A stretch of 64,000 bases of DNA, taken from positions 1-64,000 of the forward strand of contig JALIFM010000002.1 of assembly GCA_022867625.1 (NCBI GenBank). The letters run 5' to 3'. Shown here in pieces: positions 42,967-51,400 of the stretch. A program made the translations under genes and the position numbers. Numbering within the stretch: position 1 is the first letter of the stretch; the number at the start of each line of letters is the position of its first letter. Under the pieces are notes generated by a model. That model had not been told where the DNA came from. It searched no databases and worked only from the letters and a program-made list of their open reading frames with translations. This DNA comes from Lachnospiraceae bacterium NSJ-143 (GTDB lineage Bacteria > Bacillota > Clostridia > Lachnospirales > Anaerotignaceae).

Positions 42967-43000
42967 AAAAAAACCGGCAGCTGCTTACTGCCGGTTTTTT
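42967..43000. terminator. Bidirectional terminator
   Basis: AAAACCGGCAG and CTGCCGGTTTT enclose a seven-base loop, with A- and T-tracts on both sides. It serves the convergent amidase and zinc-ribbon genes; the latter's stop codon is at 42999. Confidence 0.9.
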
Positions 43001-43613
43001 AATCAAGGGAAATTATCTTATTAAAAATGCCAAATGTAACTACAAGCATAAAAATGAAAAAGGATATTACAGCTATTAAAATAATTATATTGGCCACAAC
43101 AAATACCACAAGGGCTACAGTTGAGACACCGGATTTTTTGGAAAGAAAGCGGCTGCGCTCCTGAACAGAGGGAAACATTACGGCCCTGTCAATGAGCCTT
43201 TGAAGATGCAGTTTATAAATCTGATTTCCATAGAACCCCACAGCAATGTTCAGCGCCATGGATATAAATACTATTGGAAATTTTGTTATACGGCTGAGAA
43301 TACCGAGAGATATGACAGCAATATAATAGACAGCTGCGTAAATATACATTTTTCTGTATATGCTCCAGTACGGAAACAAAACTAGGGCAGACCAGTTTAT
43401 TTTGACTTTGCCATCAATAATACATTTAAATGCTTCTTTATAATATAACGAATTTTTTTCGGCCAGACTGTAAAGCGGTACTCCCTTATAAGAGATTTCG
43501 CTTTCTTCAGAACCCGGTTGCAGAGTGGCTGTGCTGTCCTGCTTTGTTCCGCATCTTCCGCAGTATAAATCCAAATCGTTAAGCTTGTTTCCACATTTAA
43601 CGCAGTTTTTCAT
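42999..43613 (-). CDS. Zinc-ribbon membrane protein (DUF2628-like)
   Basis: This 204-aa protein begins with a zinc ribbon (MKNCVKCGNKLNDLDLYCGRCGTK; two CxxC pairs), then a linker and a region with about four hydrophobic helices (WSALVLFPYWSIYRKMYIYA onward). The pattern matches DUF2628-type membrane proteins. It is the last gene of a minus-strand operon with aroA and tyrA. Role unknown. Confidence 0.75.
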   Translation of the reverse strand: MKNCVKCGNKLNDLDLYCGRCGTKQDSTATLQPGSEESEISYKGVPLYSLAEKNSLYYKEAFKCIIDGKVKINWSALVLFPYWSIYRKMYIYAAVYYIAVISLGILSRITKFPIVFISMALNIAVGFYGNQIYKLHLQRLIDRAVMFPSVQERSRFLSKKSGVSTVALVVFVVANIIILIAVISFFIFMLVVTFGIFNKIISLD

Positions 43614-43615
43614 AC

Positions 43616-44221
43616 TTAACCCTCCGAATTGCCTGCTGTGTTTATAATATTATCTATAAGCGGTTCAAGACATCTGAAAAAAGCCATGTAACCGCTTTCT
43701 GAAAGGTGGCAGCCGTCTTCCTGCAAAAAACTTTTAATGTCTCCTCCAGATTCCTGTGTCATATATACGTTAAAATCGCATAAAATACAGCCCTTTTCCC
43801 TGCATATTTCCCTTATCGCCTCACTGTAATTAAATATGCGGGAGTTGGTTGTCCATGGCATAAAAACTGTTTCATCTACCGGAGGAGGGGTAATCAGTAT
43901 TACCTTTGTACCGATATTTTTCTTGTATATCCTGTCTATTATTGCATTAAGGTTGCTTTTAAATTCAACTATAGTTCTGTAGCAGCCTTCTGACGGGGCG
44001 CAGTCGTTTGAACCGAACAGTACAGTTACTGCAACAGGGCTGAAGCTGAGTACGTCGTAATCCAGCCTTTTAAGCGCCTCACGAGTTGTGTCTCCGTTTA
44101 CGCCGCTGTTTATTACAGCAAGTTTTTTAAATTTTTCCTGCAACAGTGCGGCTATGGAATCTTTTTTAAAAACACCGTAGCCGTATGTAAGGCTGTCGCC
44201 AAAAAGTACTATGTTTTTCAT
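43616..44221 (-). CDS. SGNH/GDSL-family hydrolase
   Basis: This 201-aa esterase-like protein shows block I GDSLTYGYG (residues 7-15, catalytic Ser), block II VNSGVNGDTTREAL (Gly), block III GSND (Asn) and block V DGCHLS (Asp and His). It has no signal peptide, so it acts in the cytoplasm, like TesA/lysophospholipase-L1-type or acetyl-esterase members. It lies 15 nt after aroA and 2 nt before the zinc-ribbon gene. Confidence 0.9.
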   Translation of the reverse strand: MKNIVLFGDSLTYGYGVFKKDSIAALLQEKFKKLAVINSGVNGDTTREALKRLDYDVLSFSPVAVTVLFGSNDCAPSEGCYRTIVEFKSNLNAIIDRIYKKNIGTKVILITPPPVDETVFMPWTTNSRIFNYSEAIREICREKGCILCDFNVYMTQESGGDIKSFLQEDGCHLSESGYMAFFRCLEPLIDNIINTAGNSEG

Positions 44222-44236
44222 AGCCGCCTCCTGATT

Positions 44237-45523
44237 TTAGTGCAATGAGTCCAGAAGCTCAAAAAAGCCAGGAAATGAAATATCTACGCATTCAGCCCCG
44301 TATATTACAGTTTCTCCGGAGGCCATAAGTCCTGCGACTGCTGTAGACATGGCTATCCTGTGGTCGCTGTGACTTTCACAGACTGCACCCTTAAGATTTC
44401 CAGCCGGATTTATAACCATTCCGTCGTCTGTTTCCTGTATGTCAGCTCCCATTTTTGAAAGCTCCTCAACAACTGTTTTAATACGGTTTGTTTCCTTTAC
44501 TTTTAATTCCTGAGCGTCCTTAATTATTGTTCTGCCTGAGGCAAAGCATGCTGCGGCAGCTATTACAGGTATTTCATCTATGAGTCTTGGTATTATGCCG
44601 CCGCCTATAACAGTGCCTTTGAGCTGTGATGTCTTTACTGTTATGTCAGCGGTTCTTTCGCCGCATACAGTTTTTTCGTTGGACAGTACAATGTCTGCAC
44701 CCATTTGGCCGTATACATCAAGTATGCCTGTCCTTGTTGGGTTAATGCCGACATTTTTTATTGTTATACAGCTTTCCGGGCAGATTATGCCGGCTGTTAT
44801 AAAATACGCCGCAGATGATATATCGGCAGGCACGCTGATATCCGCAGCGTAAAGCTCCTTTACCGGACGGCAGATTATTTTATTGCCGGTACGTGATATA
44901 TCGGCCCCAAGGCAGTTAAGCATAATTTCGGTATGGTCCCTTGTAGGCTCCGGCTCTACTACAGTGGTATCGCCTTCAGCATAAAGCCCCGCCAGTATTA
45001 CCGCGCTTTTGACCTGAGCGCTTGCTACTGGCAGCATGTATTCTATAGACCTGAGTTTTTTGCCTGTAATTGTAAGAGGGGCGCAGAGCTTTCCGTTTTT
45101 GGAGGTTCCGCTTATATCCGCACCCATTAACGACAGCGGGGCGATTACCCTGTCCATAGGGCGTTTTTGTATGGAGCTGTCGCCGGTAACGCCGCACATA
45201 AAATTCTGTGCTGAAAGTATGCCTGTCATAAGGCGAAGGGTTGTGCCGCTGTTTCCAACATCAAGTATGTTATCAGGCTTTTTTAAGCCGTGAAGTCCTT
45301 TTCCGTGCACTGTTACATTTCTGCCGTCAGTCTCAATTTCTATACCCATCTGCCTGAAACAGGAGATTGTTGATAGGCAGTCATCACCGTTAAGAAAACC
45401 GGTTATGTGTGATGTGCCCTTTGACAGCGCTCCAAGCATGACTGCCCTGTGGGATATTGATTTGTCTCCCGGCACTGTTATTGTACCGTTCAGGTTTGAT
45501 ACTTTTTTTATTGTCTTATTCAA
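44237..45523 (-). CDS. aroA: 3-phosphoshikimate 1-carboxyvinyltransferase (EPSP synthase)
   Basis: This 428-aa enzyme catalyses the sixth step of the shikimate pathway, joining shikimate-3-phosphate and phosphoenolpyruvate. PGDKSISHRAVMLGAL near residue 18, GNSGTTLRLMTG near 90, PEPTRDHTEIML and the DEIPVIAAAACFASG and KETNRI blocks are all present, and the length is usual. It follows tyrA by 14 nt in the minus-strand operon, so shikimate and tyrosine synthesis are co-expressed. Confidence 0.97.
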   Translation of the reverse strand: MNKTIKKVSNLNGTITVPGDKSISHRAVMLGALSKGTSHITGFLNGDDCLSTISCFRQMGIEIETDGRNVTVHGKGLHGLKKPDNILDVGNSGTTLRLMTGILSAQNFMCGVTGDSSIQKRPMDRVIAPLSLMGADISGTSKNGKLCAPLTITGKKLRSIEYMLPVASAQVKSAVILAGLYAEGDTTVVEPEPTRDHTEIMLNCLGADISRTGNKIICRPVKELYAADISVPADISSAAYFITAGIICPESCITIKNVGINPTRTGILDVYGQMGADIVLSNEKTVCGERTADITVKTSQLKGTVIGGGIIPRLIDEIPVIAAAACFASGRTIIKDAQELKVKETNRIKTVVEELSKMGADIQETDDGMVINPAGNLKGAVCESHSDHRIAMSTAVAGLMASGETVIYGAECVDISFPGFFELLDSLH

Positions 45524-45537
45524 ATTTACACCGCCTG

Positions 45538-46635
45538 TCAGTCTTTAATCTGTACCTCATAGTTCATTTCCCTGAGCAAAGAGATGCTTTTCTGGCGCTG
45601 TTGCTCACTGTCGAATGATACGTACAAAACGCCGTTTTCGCGTTCACGGTTGTTAACTATGGACATGTTTTTAATATTTATATTATTGCTTGACAAAAGC
45701 ACCGAAATGATTGCTATTGAGCCGGGCTTATCAAGCACGTCAATGACTATCTCGTAGCGCTTTACAAAGCTTCCCGGAGTAATATTGGAGAATGAGTCTC
45801 TGTATAGCCTTGCCTCGTCAAAAAATTCATGGACTCCTGAGTGGTCGCCTTTGCTGAGGCTGTCTTTAAGCCTTTTTACAACATCTTCAAGTGAGGAAAG
45901 CACATTAAATATCTGCTCTCTGTTTTCAAAACAGATGCTTTCCCACATGTCAGGGTTTGAGGAGGCAATACGTGTAATATCCTTAAACCCTCCGGCGGCT
46001 ATCTTATGCATATGCCCCTGAGGCGTGTCAAGCAGCTTTACATTATTGCACAGTGACGAGGCTATAATCTGCGGTACATGACTTATTGACGCCACTATAT
46101 AGTCATGAAGGTAAGGCGATACCATAACTGGTATGGCGCCTATTTTAATGACCGCATCGTAAAGCATGGCGCATACGCTTTGGGGTACTCTCTCGTCTGG
46201 AGCAAGTATATAATACGCGTTTTCAAAGAGATGCTCCTTTGAGGCGGAATACCTGTATTTTTCTGAGCCTGTCATCGGGTGACCGCCTATGTAGTAAAAT
46301 TTGTCAGATATCAGTTTTATCCTGTCGTATACCCTGCCTTTGGTGCTGCCTACATCTGAGATTATACAGGTGCTTTTAACAAATGGCACGAGCATTTCGG
46401 CGTATTCATATATCTTGTCTACAGGCGTACAGATAAACACAGCGTCACAGCCGCTGAAAGTACTGTCTATTTTGGCAGTATATTTATCAATTACGCCATC
46501 GTCATAAGCCTGTTTCAGTACATCCTCATTGCGGTTAAAGGCCACTACGGTTTTTGTGCCGACACGGTTTTTAAAGGCTTTGGCAATAGAGCCTCCTATA
46601 AGCCCAAGCCCTACTATACCTATTTTATCAAACAA
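45538..46635 (-). CDS. tyrA: Prephenate dehydrogenase with ACT domain
   Basis: This 365-aa NAD-dependent enzyme converts prephenate to 4-hydroxyphenylpyruvate for tyrosine synthesis. The Rossmann motif GLGLIGGS lies at residues 8-16, GGHPMTGSEKYR is the substrate-binding stretch, and residues about 295-365 form an ACT domain (VLDKPGSIAIISVLLSSNNI) for feedback control, probably by tyrosine. It is the first gene of the operon behind a consensus promoter and a palindromic leader element. Confidence 0.95.
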   Translation of the reverse strand: MFDKIGIVGLGLIGGSIAKAFKNRVGTKTVVAFNRNEDVLKQAYDDGVIDKYTAKIDSTFSGCDAVFICTPVDKIYEYAEMLVPFVKSTCIISDVGSTKGRVYDRIKLISDKFYYIGGHPMTGSEKYRYSASKEHLFENAYYILAPDERVPQSVCAMLYDAVIKIGAIPVMVSPYLHDYIVASISHVPQIIASSLCNNVKLLDTPQGHMHKIAAGGFKDITRIASSNPDMWESICFENREQIFNVLSSLEDVVKRLKDSLSKGDHSGVHEFFDEARLYRDSFSNITPGSFVKRYEIVIDVLDKPGSIAIISVLLSSNNINIKNMSIVNNRERENGVLYVSFDSEQQRQKSISLLREMNYEVQIKD

Positions 46636-46666
46636 GATAATTCAATCCTTCCGGTTATAGTTATCA

Positions 46667-46678
46667 CGCTTTAAAGCG
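46667..46678 (-). promoter_or_regulatory. Palindrome CGCTTTAAAGCG in tyrA leader
   Basis: A perfect 12-bp palindrome, extended by TTAT and ATAA on either side, sits just downstream of the tyrA promoter and 32 bp before the tyrA start codon. Its position suits repression. The regulator is unknown. Confidence 0.5.
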
Positions 46679-46693
46679 ATAAATTCAAGTCTG

Positions 46694-46722
46694 ATTTTAC
46701 CACCGAGGGGTACATGTGTCAA
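46694..46722 (-). promoter_or_regulatory. Sigma-A promoter of tyrA-aroA operon
   Basis: On the minus strand TTGACA (46722-46717), a 17-nt spacer and TAAAAT (46699-46694) form a near-consensus promoter reading toward tyrA. The leader is about 50 nt long. Confidence 0.8.
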
Positions 46723-46738
46723 TATCTATACAAAGCTG

Positions 46739-47470
46739 CTAAAGTGAAACCATGTTTCCTCTTGAAACAAGGATATTTGAAAACTCCCTTTTGTTGCCGC
46801 GGCTTACAAGAGCTGTCTTTTGGCAGCCATAAAAATATATTTCCCAAGCAGCCATGGATTTGTCTATTTTGAGTATGTTTTCAGTGTTTATTATATATGA
46901 CCTGTGGCATCTGTAAAGTGGCGTGCCGGATATATACGTTTCAATTTCCTTAAGGGCAAAAGGAAGGTTATAGGCTCCGTCTGATGTGTAAATTATGCAT
47001 CCATGCCCTGAGGATTCAAAAAACAATATTGAGTCGGTCTTTATGCGCATAAAGCCACCGGCGTTATTGAGTATTATAAACGATTTTGAGTCGTTTAACG
47101 AGGAGCAAAGGTTTAAATCGTGGTTAATAATATCATTTATTTTGTTGAATGAGTTTTTGCCAAGAGGCAGCTTAATGTGGTAGCAGAGGCTAAGTTCCCG
47201 TAATTCCTCATTGAGCTTATTTGTGTAGTTGAGACCAGCCACAGGAGTAAAACGGTAAAGGCAGCTGTTTTTGAGCTCCTTAATCATGCAGACATTGTCA
47301 TAACAGTCCGCTGTTACAACAATGAAAAAATTGATTTTAATTGTGTTGCTTATAATTCCGGCCTGGAGAGTGTCCTCTGCGGATATAACAGTCCTGTGAC
47401 TTCCGTGAATATAAGACTCAATTTCGTTTCTTATCCTTGTGTCATGGCATACTACTAAAATTTTATACAT
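46739..47470 (-). CDS. LytTR-type regulator with degenerate receiver
   Basis: This 243-aa protein has an N-terminal receiver-like domain (MYKILVVCHDTRIRNEIESY) and a C-terminal LytTR DNA-binding domain (RIKTDSILFFESSGHGCIIY and LYRCHRSYIINTENILKID). The third strand of the receiver, FFIVVTAD, has Thr where the phospho-accepting Asp is expected, although the late Lys (HIKLPL) is kept. It is probably a phosphorylation-independent regulator. ATG 47468-47470 behind GGGTGGGG is taken as start. No kinase gene is adjacent, and no terminator separates it clearly from the tyrA promoter downstream. Confidence 0.82.
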   Translation of the reverse strand: MYKILVVCHDTRIRNEIESYIHGSHRTVISAEDTLQAGIISNTIKINFFIVVTADCYDNVCMIKELKNSCLYRFTPVAGLNYTNKLNEELRELSLCYHIKLPLGKNSFNKINDIINHDLNLCSSLNDSKSFIILNNAGGFMRIKTDSILFFESSGHGCIIYTSDGAYNLPFALKEIETYISGTPLYRCHRSYIINTENILKIDKSMAAWEIYFYGCQKTALVSRGNKREFSNILVSRGNMVSL

Positions 47471-47615
47471 AAACCCCACCCCATTCATATGATACAGAAA
47501 AGCAAAAATCCAAAAGCTCTGTACTGCAAGTTATAAAAAGAAATTTTTCTGACTATTTATCCATTATTATATCACATTATATCAAATATTGGAACACCAC
47601 TAATGAAACGTGCAA

Positions 47616-47644
47616 ACATATTTTTATCTGTACAGGCATATTTT
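47616..47644 (+). promoter_or_regulatory. Putative sigma-E promoter of spoIIIA operon
   Basis: ACATATT (47616-47622), a 14-nt spacer and CATATTTT (47637-47644) resemble the sigma-E -35 and -10 elements (6 of 8 in the latter). The B. subtilis spoIIIA operon is sigma-E dependent, so this is the expected kind of promoter. Confidence 0.5.
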
Positions 47645-47664
47645 AAATTATGGGAGGGGAAACC

Positions 47665-48612
47665 ATGAGTATAAAAGACGAAATTATATTTCTGAGCGGC
47701 GGAAGGATAAGGGATGTGCTTGACTGTATAAGTGCATCTGAGTTTGAAGAGTTTGAGGAAATACGGTTCAGGGTGGGAAAACCCTCATTTGTAAAAAAGA
47801 GAGGCAATGAATATTTTTTGCTCAGCAGCGGGGCAATTTCACTACACCAGGACAGTGCCTTTGTTGCTGAGGCAGGCGATATAAAAACTTTTATTAATAT
47901 ACTCAGCGGCTATTCTCTTTACGCCTTTGAGGAAGAATTGAAAAATGGATATATAACAGTGGAGGGCGGCCACAGGATAGGCGTAAGCGGCAAAACTGTA
48001 GTTGAAAACGGAAATGTAATGTCATTAAACAGCTTTTCCGGCATAAACATAAGAATATCCCATGAGATTAAGGGCTGCGCGGAAAATGTGCTCCCATACA
48101 TAACAGAGGGACAAGGTGTTTTTAACACTTTGATAGTTTCGCCTCCAGGAGTCGGAAAGACAACACTTTTGAGAGATATAATCAGGCTGTTGAGTATAAA
48201 AGGCAAAAATGTATCAGTGGCAGACGAGAGAGGCGAGATAGCCGGCTCATGGCAGGGTAAGGCATATAACGACCTTGGACCGCGCGCTGACATACTGGAC
48301 TGCTGCCCAAAGAAAGAAGGAATGCTTATGCTGCTCAGAAGCATGTCGCCGGATGTGATAGCTGTGGACGAGCTTGGTTCAGATGAGGAGATAAAAGCTG
48401 TGGAAACTATTCTTTCCGGCGGTGTAAGTGTAATTTGCACTGTGCATGGAAATTCAGCTGAGGACGCCCTTAAGCGCACAGGTATTTCAAAAAGCGGCTG
48501 TGCAGAAAGCTTTGACAGGTTTATTGAGCTTTGCCGCAAAGGAAATGGAAAAATAGAAGCGGTTATCAGAGACTTGCATGGAAATACTGTGGGAAAAGAG
48601 GCGATAAGATGA
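47665..48612 (+). CDS. spoIIIAA: Stage III sporulation protein AA (ATPase)
   Basis: This 315-aa cytosolic secretion-type ATPase of the SpoIIIA-SpoIIQ channel works in the mother cell during engulfment. Walker A SPPGVGKTT lies at residues 159-167, followed by ADERGEIAG and a Walker B-like DVIAVDELGSDEE, as in GspE/type IV secretion ATPases. GGGAGGGG five bases before ATG 47665 decides the start against ATG 47650. Its end overlaps spoIIIAB by ATGA. All eight spoIIIA genes are present in the standard order. Confidence 0.96.
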   Translation: MSIKDEIIFLSGGRIRDVLDCISASEFEEFEEIRFRVGKPSFVKKRGNEYFLLSSGAISLHQDSAFVAEAGDIKTFINILSGYSLYAFEEELKNGYITVEGGHRIGVSGKTVVENGNVMSLNSFSGINIRISHEIKGCAENVLPYITEGQGVFNTLIVSPPGVGKTTLLRDIIRLLSIKGKNVSVADERGEIAGSWQGKAYNDLGPRADILDCCPKKEGMLMLLRSMSPDVIAVDELGSDEEIKAVETILSGGVSVICTVHGNSAEDALKRTGISKSGCAESFDRFIELCRKGNGKIEAVIRDLHGNTVGKEAIR

Positions 48613-49130
48613 CTGTTAAGTTTTTTGGTGCAGCCGCCATAATATTGTCAAGCTGGATAATAGGGGTAATGCTTTCTATGAAAAGCCGTTTCAGGCTTGA
48701 TGATTTGGAGGAGCTTAAAAAAGCTGTTACATTTTTTTTAAACGACGCCGTAAATGTGTCAATGCCCCTGAGCGAGGTATTTGGCGATATTGCAAAGAGG
48801 ACTAACGGTGCGGTGTCAATGGTATTTGAGGATGCCGGAAAGCTTGCGGAGATGAAAAACGAGAAATGCGCCGGAGATGTGTTTAAAAAGGCTGTGGATA
48901 AAAATCTCAGGGAGCTGTATTTTGAGGCCGATGATATGGACTGCCTGTATTCCTTTGCGGCAAACCTTGACTGTGCTTACAAGGCCCAGCAGAGAGATAA
49001 CGCCCAGCTGCTTTTGGAAAACATAAGGCTTATACAGATAAATCTGAATGATAAGGCCTTAAAGGAGCGCAGGCTCTACAACTCAGCGGGTATTCTCTGC
49101 GGGATACTTACCTGTGTAATTTTATTTTAA
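48609..49130 (+). CDS. spoIIIAB: Stage III sporulation protein AB
   Basis: This 173-aa membrane protein has an N-terminal helix (FFGAAAIILSSWIIGVMLS), a central soluble part with LDDLEELKKAVTFFLNDAVN and a C-terminal helix (AGILCGILTCVILF). It is related to the GspF-like component of secretion systems and matches the B. subtilis protein in length (171 aa). Translation is coupled to spoIIIAA by the four-base overlap. Confidence 0.92.
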   Translation: MTVKFFGAAAIILSSWIIGVMLSMKSRFRLDDLEELKKAVTFFLNDAVNVSMPLSEVFGDIAKRTNGAVSMVFEDAGKLAEMKNEKCAGDVFKKAVDKNLRELYFEADDMDCLYSFAANLDCAYKAQQRDNAQLLLENIRLIQINLNDKALKERRLYNSAGILCGILTCVILF

Positions 49131-49155
49131 AGATATTACAGTGAGGAGGGCTTTT

Positions 49156-49350
49156 ATGGAAATAAGCATTGTTTTTCAGATAGCGGCTGTAGGCATACTT
49201 GTAGCTGTCTTAAACCAGGTGCTGATACGGGCCGGAAGGGAAGAACAGGCAATGCTCACTACACTTGCCGGACTGGTTGTTGTCCTGTTTTGGGTTATAC
49301 AGTACATAGACAGGCTTTTTACAACCGTTCAGACTCTTTTTAATTTGTAG
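49156..49350 (+). CDS. spoIIIAC: Stage III sporulation protein AC
   Basis: This 64-aa protein has two transmembrane helices (IVFQIAAVGILVAVLNQVL and TLAGLVVVLFWVIQYI) connected by RAGREEQAM, as in the conserved SpoIIIAC family. GAGGAGGG five bases upstream selects ATG 49156. Confidence 0.92.
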   Translation: MEISIVFQIAAVGILVAVLNQVLIRAGREEQAMLTTLAGLVVVLFWVIQYIDRLFTTVQTLFNL

Positions 49351-49368
49351 ACATAGCGGGTGGTTTAA

Positions 49369-49752
49369 ATGGAAATACTTAAAATAGTGTCAATAGGTGC
49401 GGCCGGCACAATACTTTCAGCTGCCCTTAAAAAGGAAAACCCGCAGTTTGCCATGATAGTGAGCATAGCGGCGGGAGTTATAATTTTTATAGAGCTTCTT
49501 GGCTGTTTTTCTGAAATTATAACAGAGCTTTATTCCATGACAAACGAAAGCGGAATAGACAGCGGCTATATCTCTATGATACTTAAAATAACGGGCATAG
49601 CCTATATATCGCAGATTGGCTCGGAAATATGCAAAGACGCCGGCGAGGGGGCCATAGGCACCAAGATAGAGATTGCCGGCAAGGTGCTTATAGCGGCAAC
49701 ATGTCTTCCTCTTATAACGGCTCTGTTTGGGACGGTGATGGATTTGTTATGA
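49369..49752 (+). CDS. spoIIIAD: Stage III sporulation protein AD
   Basis: This 127-aa protein has four hydrophobic segments and a family-typical start (EILKIVSIGAAGTILSAALKKENPQFA). It is a membrane part of the mother-cell channel. It overlaps spoIIIAE by ATGA. Confidence 0.92.
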   Translation: MEILKIVSIGAAGTILSAALKKENPQFAMIVSIAAGVIIFIELLGCFSEIITELYSMTNESGIDSGYISMILKITGIAYISQIGSEICKDAGEGAIGTKIEIAGKVLIAATCLPLITALFGTVMDLL

Positions 49753-50882
49753 ATATGAATTTGTTTATACGGCGTATTATCAAGGCGGCTGTTATATTTA
49801 TTGCTCTTATGGCTGTCTGCCCATACAGTGTAAGGGCGGAAAGCAGACAGAATTATGAAGCCGGCGATTTTCTGGATTTCGATTCCTCCGCGGCCGACAG
49901 GGCCGCGGACAACCCTTACGGGCTGAGTGTTAAGGGCCTCGCGAAGGATTTTATGAATGGGGATTTCTCATTCAGAGATATTCTGGACAAGGTGACAGGC
50001 AATTTTATATCGGATATCGGCGCTCAGTTTGGTTCTATGAAAAAAATTATAGCACTTATTATAGTCTGCGGCCTTCTAAAAAGCATAAGCAGCTCCTTTG
50101 GAGGTAAATCTGTAAACGACCTTTGCTTTTTTGTCTGCTATTCGGTAATCATATACATAATTATGAGCTCGTTTATAGAGGAAACTGCTATTGTAAAGGA
50201 CAATATAAAGCGGTTTACGCAGATTAACGCGGCTATGGTGCCGGTATACGCAGCCGTAAGCGTTATGACCGAAAAAGCACTTTCATCCGCGGCGCTTTCG
50301 GCTACAGTTATAGGCTTTTCCGCCCTTGTGTCAGGGTTTCTTACAAGCGTGTTTGTGCCGGTCATAACAGCGGCGGCCGGCCTTGAGATGGTAAACAATA
50401 TTTTTGATGAGGACATGTTCTCATCCCTTGCGGGATTTATAAAATACGCGCTGAGCATGAGCCTTAAGGTGCTGGGAATGGCCTTTGTAACTGTTATATC
50501 GTTTCAGAGGCTTGGCACCGGAGCGGCGTCAGCCTTTGCTGTAAAGGCTGCCAAAAACGCTGTAAACTGTGTACCTGTTGTTGGGGATATTCTTGCTAAT
50601 TCGGCCCAGACTGTTGCAGAGGCCGGGGCGGCAGTCGGCAACGCTGTGGCAGCCTCATGCGCTGTACTGGCGGTTGTGCTTTCCTGTGCACCGGTTTTAA
50701 GGCTTGCAGCGGTGTTTATAGCGTTTAAGGTAACGGCAGCTATTACAGAGCCTGCCGGTGAAAAGCGAATAACAAAAACCTTAAACAGCGCCGGAGACTA
50801 TTTTGCCATACTTATAGGCGCTGTGTTCCTGTCGGCAATGATGTTTACATTTTCAGCCGTGATACTAGCGGCGTCTTTTTAG
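49749..50882 (+). CDS. spoIIIAE: Stage III sporulation protein AE
   Basis: This 377-aa polytopic membrane protein begins with a signal-like helix (AAVIFIALMAVCPYSVRA) and has about seven further helices, with GLKVLGMAFVTVISFQ-like and AKNAVNCVPVVGDIL segments typical of the family. The start used here is ATG 49749, coupled to spoIIIAD; the longer frame from 49629 lies inside that gene. B. subtilis SpoIIIAE has 399 residues. Confidence 0.93.
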   Translation: MNMNLFIRRIIKAAVIFIALMAVCPYSVRAESRQNYEAGDFLDFDSSAADRAADNPYGLSVKGLAKDFMNGDFSFRDILDKVTGNFISDIGAQFGSMKKIIALIIVCGLLKSISSSFGGKSVNDLCFFVCYSVIIYIIMSSFIEETAIVKDNIKRFTQINAAMVPVYAAVSVMTEKALSSAALSATVIGFSALVSGFLTSVFVPVITAAAGLEMVNNIFDEDMFSSLAGFIKYALSMSLKVLGMAFVTVISFQRLGTGAASAFAVKAAKNAVNCVPVVGDILANSAQTVAEAGAAVGNAVAASCAVLAVVLSCAPVLRLAAVFIAFKVTAAITEPAGEKRITKTLNSAGDYFAILIGAVFLSAMMFTFSAVILAASF

Positions 50883-50894
50883 GAGATTAACGGA

Positions 50895-51383
50895 ATGATT
50901 GAGGCGGTAAGAGCATATATAAAAACCATAGCGGAATTTTTGCTGTTCCTTATAGTTATCAGGCTTGTATCAACTGAAAACAGCAGGAAATATATAAGTC
51001 TGGCTTCAGGAATCATACTTGTACTGATAGCCTCGGCGCCTGTAATAAACCTTTTCAGCGGCAGGGCCGGGGATATGGATAAGCTTATAAGCGACAGCAT
51101 AGATACATACAGCTACAGCCAGCCGGATTTTGAAGCTGAGAGCAAGGCGGTTTTGGAGGATGTGTTTTTGCAGGAACTGGAAAAAAGCGTTGAATCAGAT
51201 GTTTCAGGATTTGGAATGGAATGCGAAAGGGTTGATATAGGAATTTCGGATAATTTCGATTCCACAGGCGAAATAAAAAGTATTTCCATAACCGTAAATA
51301 ATCAAACCGGAGGAGCTGATGAGGCTGAGTCTTTTTTAAAACGCAGATACGGTGCGGAATATGTTGAGATAATATACCAATGA
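50895..51383 (+). CDS. spoIIIAF: Stage III sporulation protein AF
   Basis: This 162-aa protein has two N-terminal transmembrane helices (IAEFLLFLIVIRLV and ISLASGIILVLIASAPVINLF) and an acidic soluble domain ending in KSISITVNN, which in this family adopts a ring-building fold. It is somewhat shorter than the 206-aa B. subtilis protein. GGAGATT precedes it. Confidence 0.9.
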   Translation: MIEAVRAYIKTIAEFLLFLIVIRLVSTENSRKYISLASGIILVLIASAPVINLFSGRAGDMDKLISDSIDTYSYSQPDFEAESKAVLEDVFLQELEKSVESDVSGFGMECERVDIGISDNFDSTGEIKSISITVNNQTGGADEAESFLKRRYGAEYVEIIYQ

Positions 51384-51400
51384 AACGGGAGGAGTAGCGT

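Noticed and set aside
46636-46738. T-box or tyrosine attenuator before tyrA
   Set aside because: The leader is only about 50 nt and has neither specifier stem nor terminator; only a short palindrome is present.
47919-48539. 206-codon minus-strand frame within spoIIIAA
   Set aside because: It is the complement of a well-conserved ATPase gene and has no independent support.
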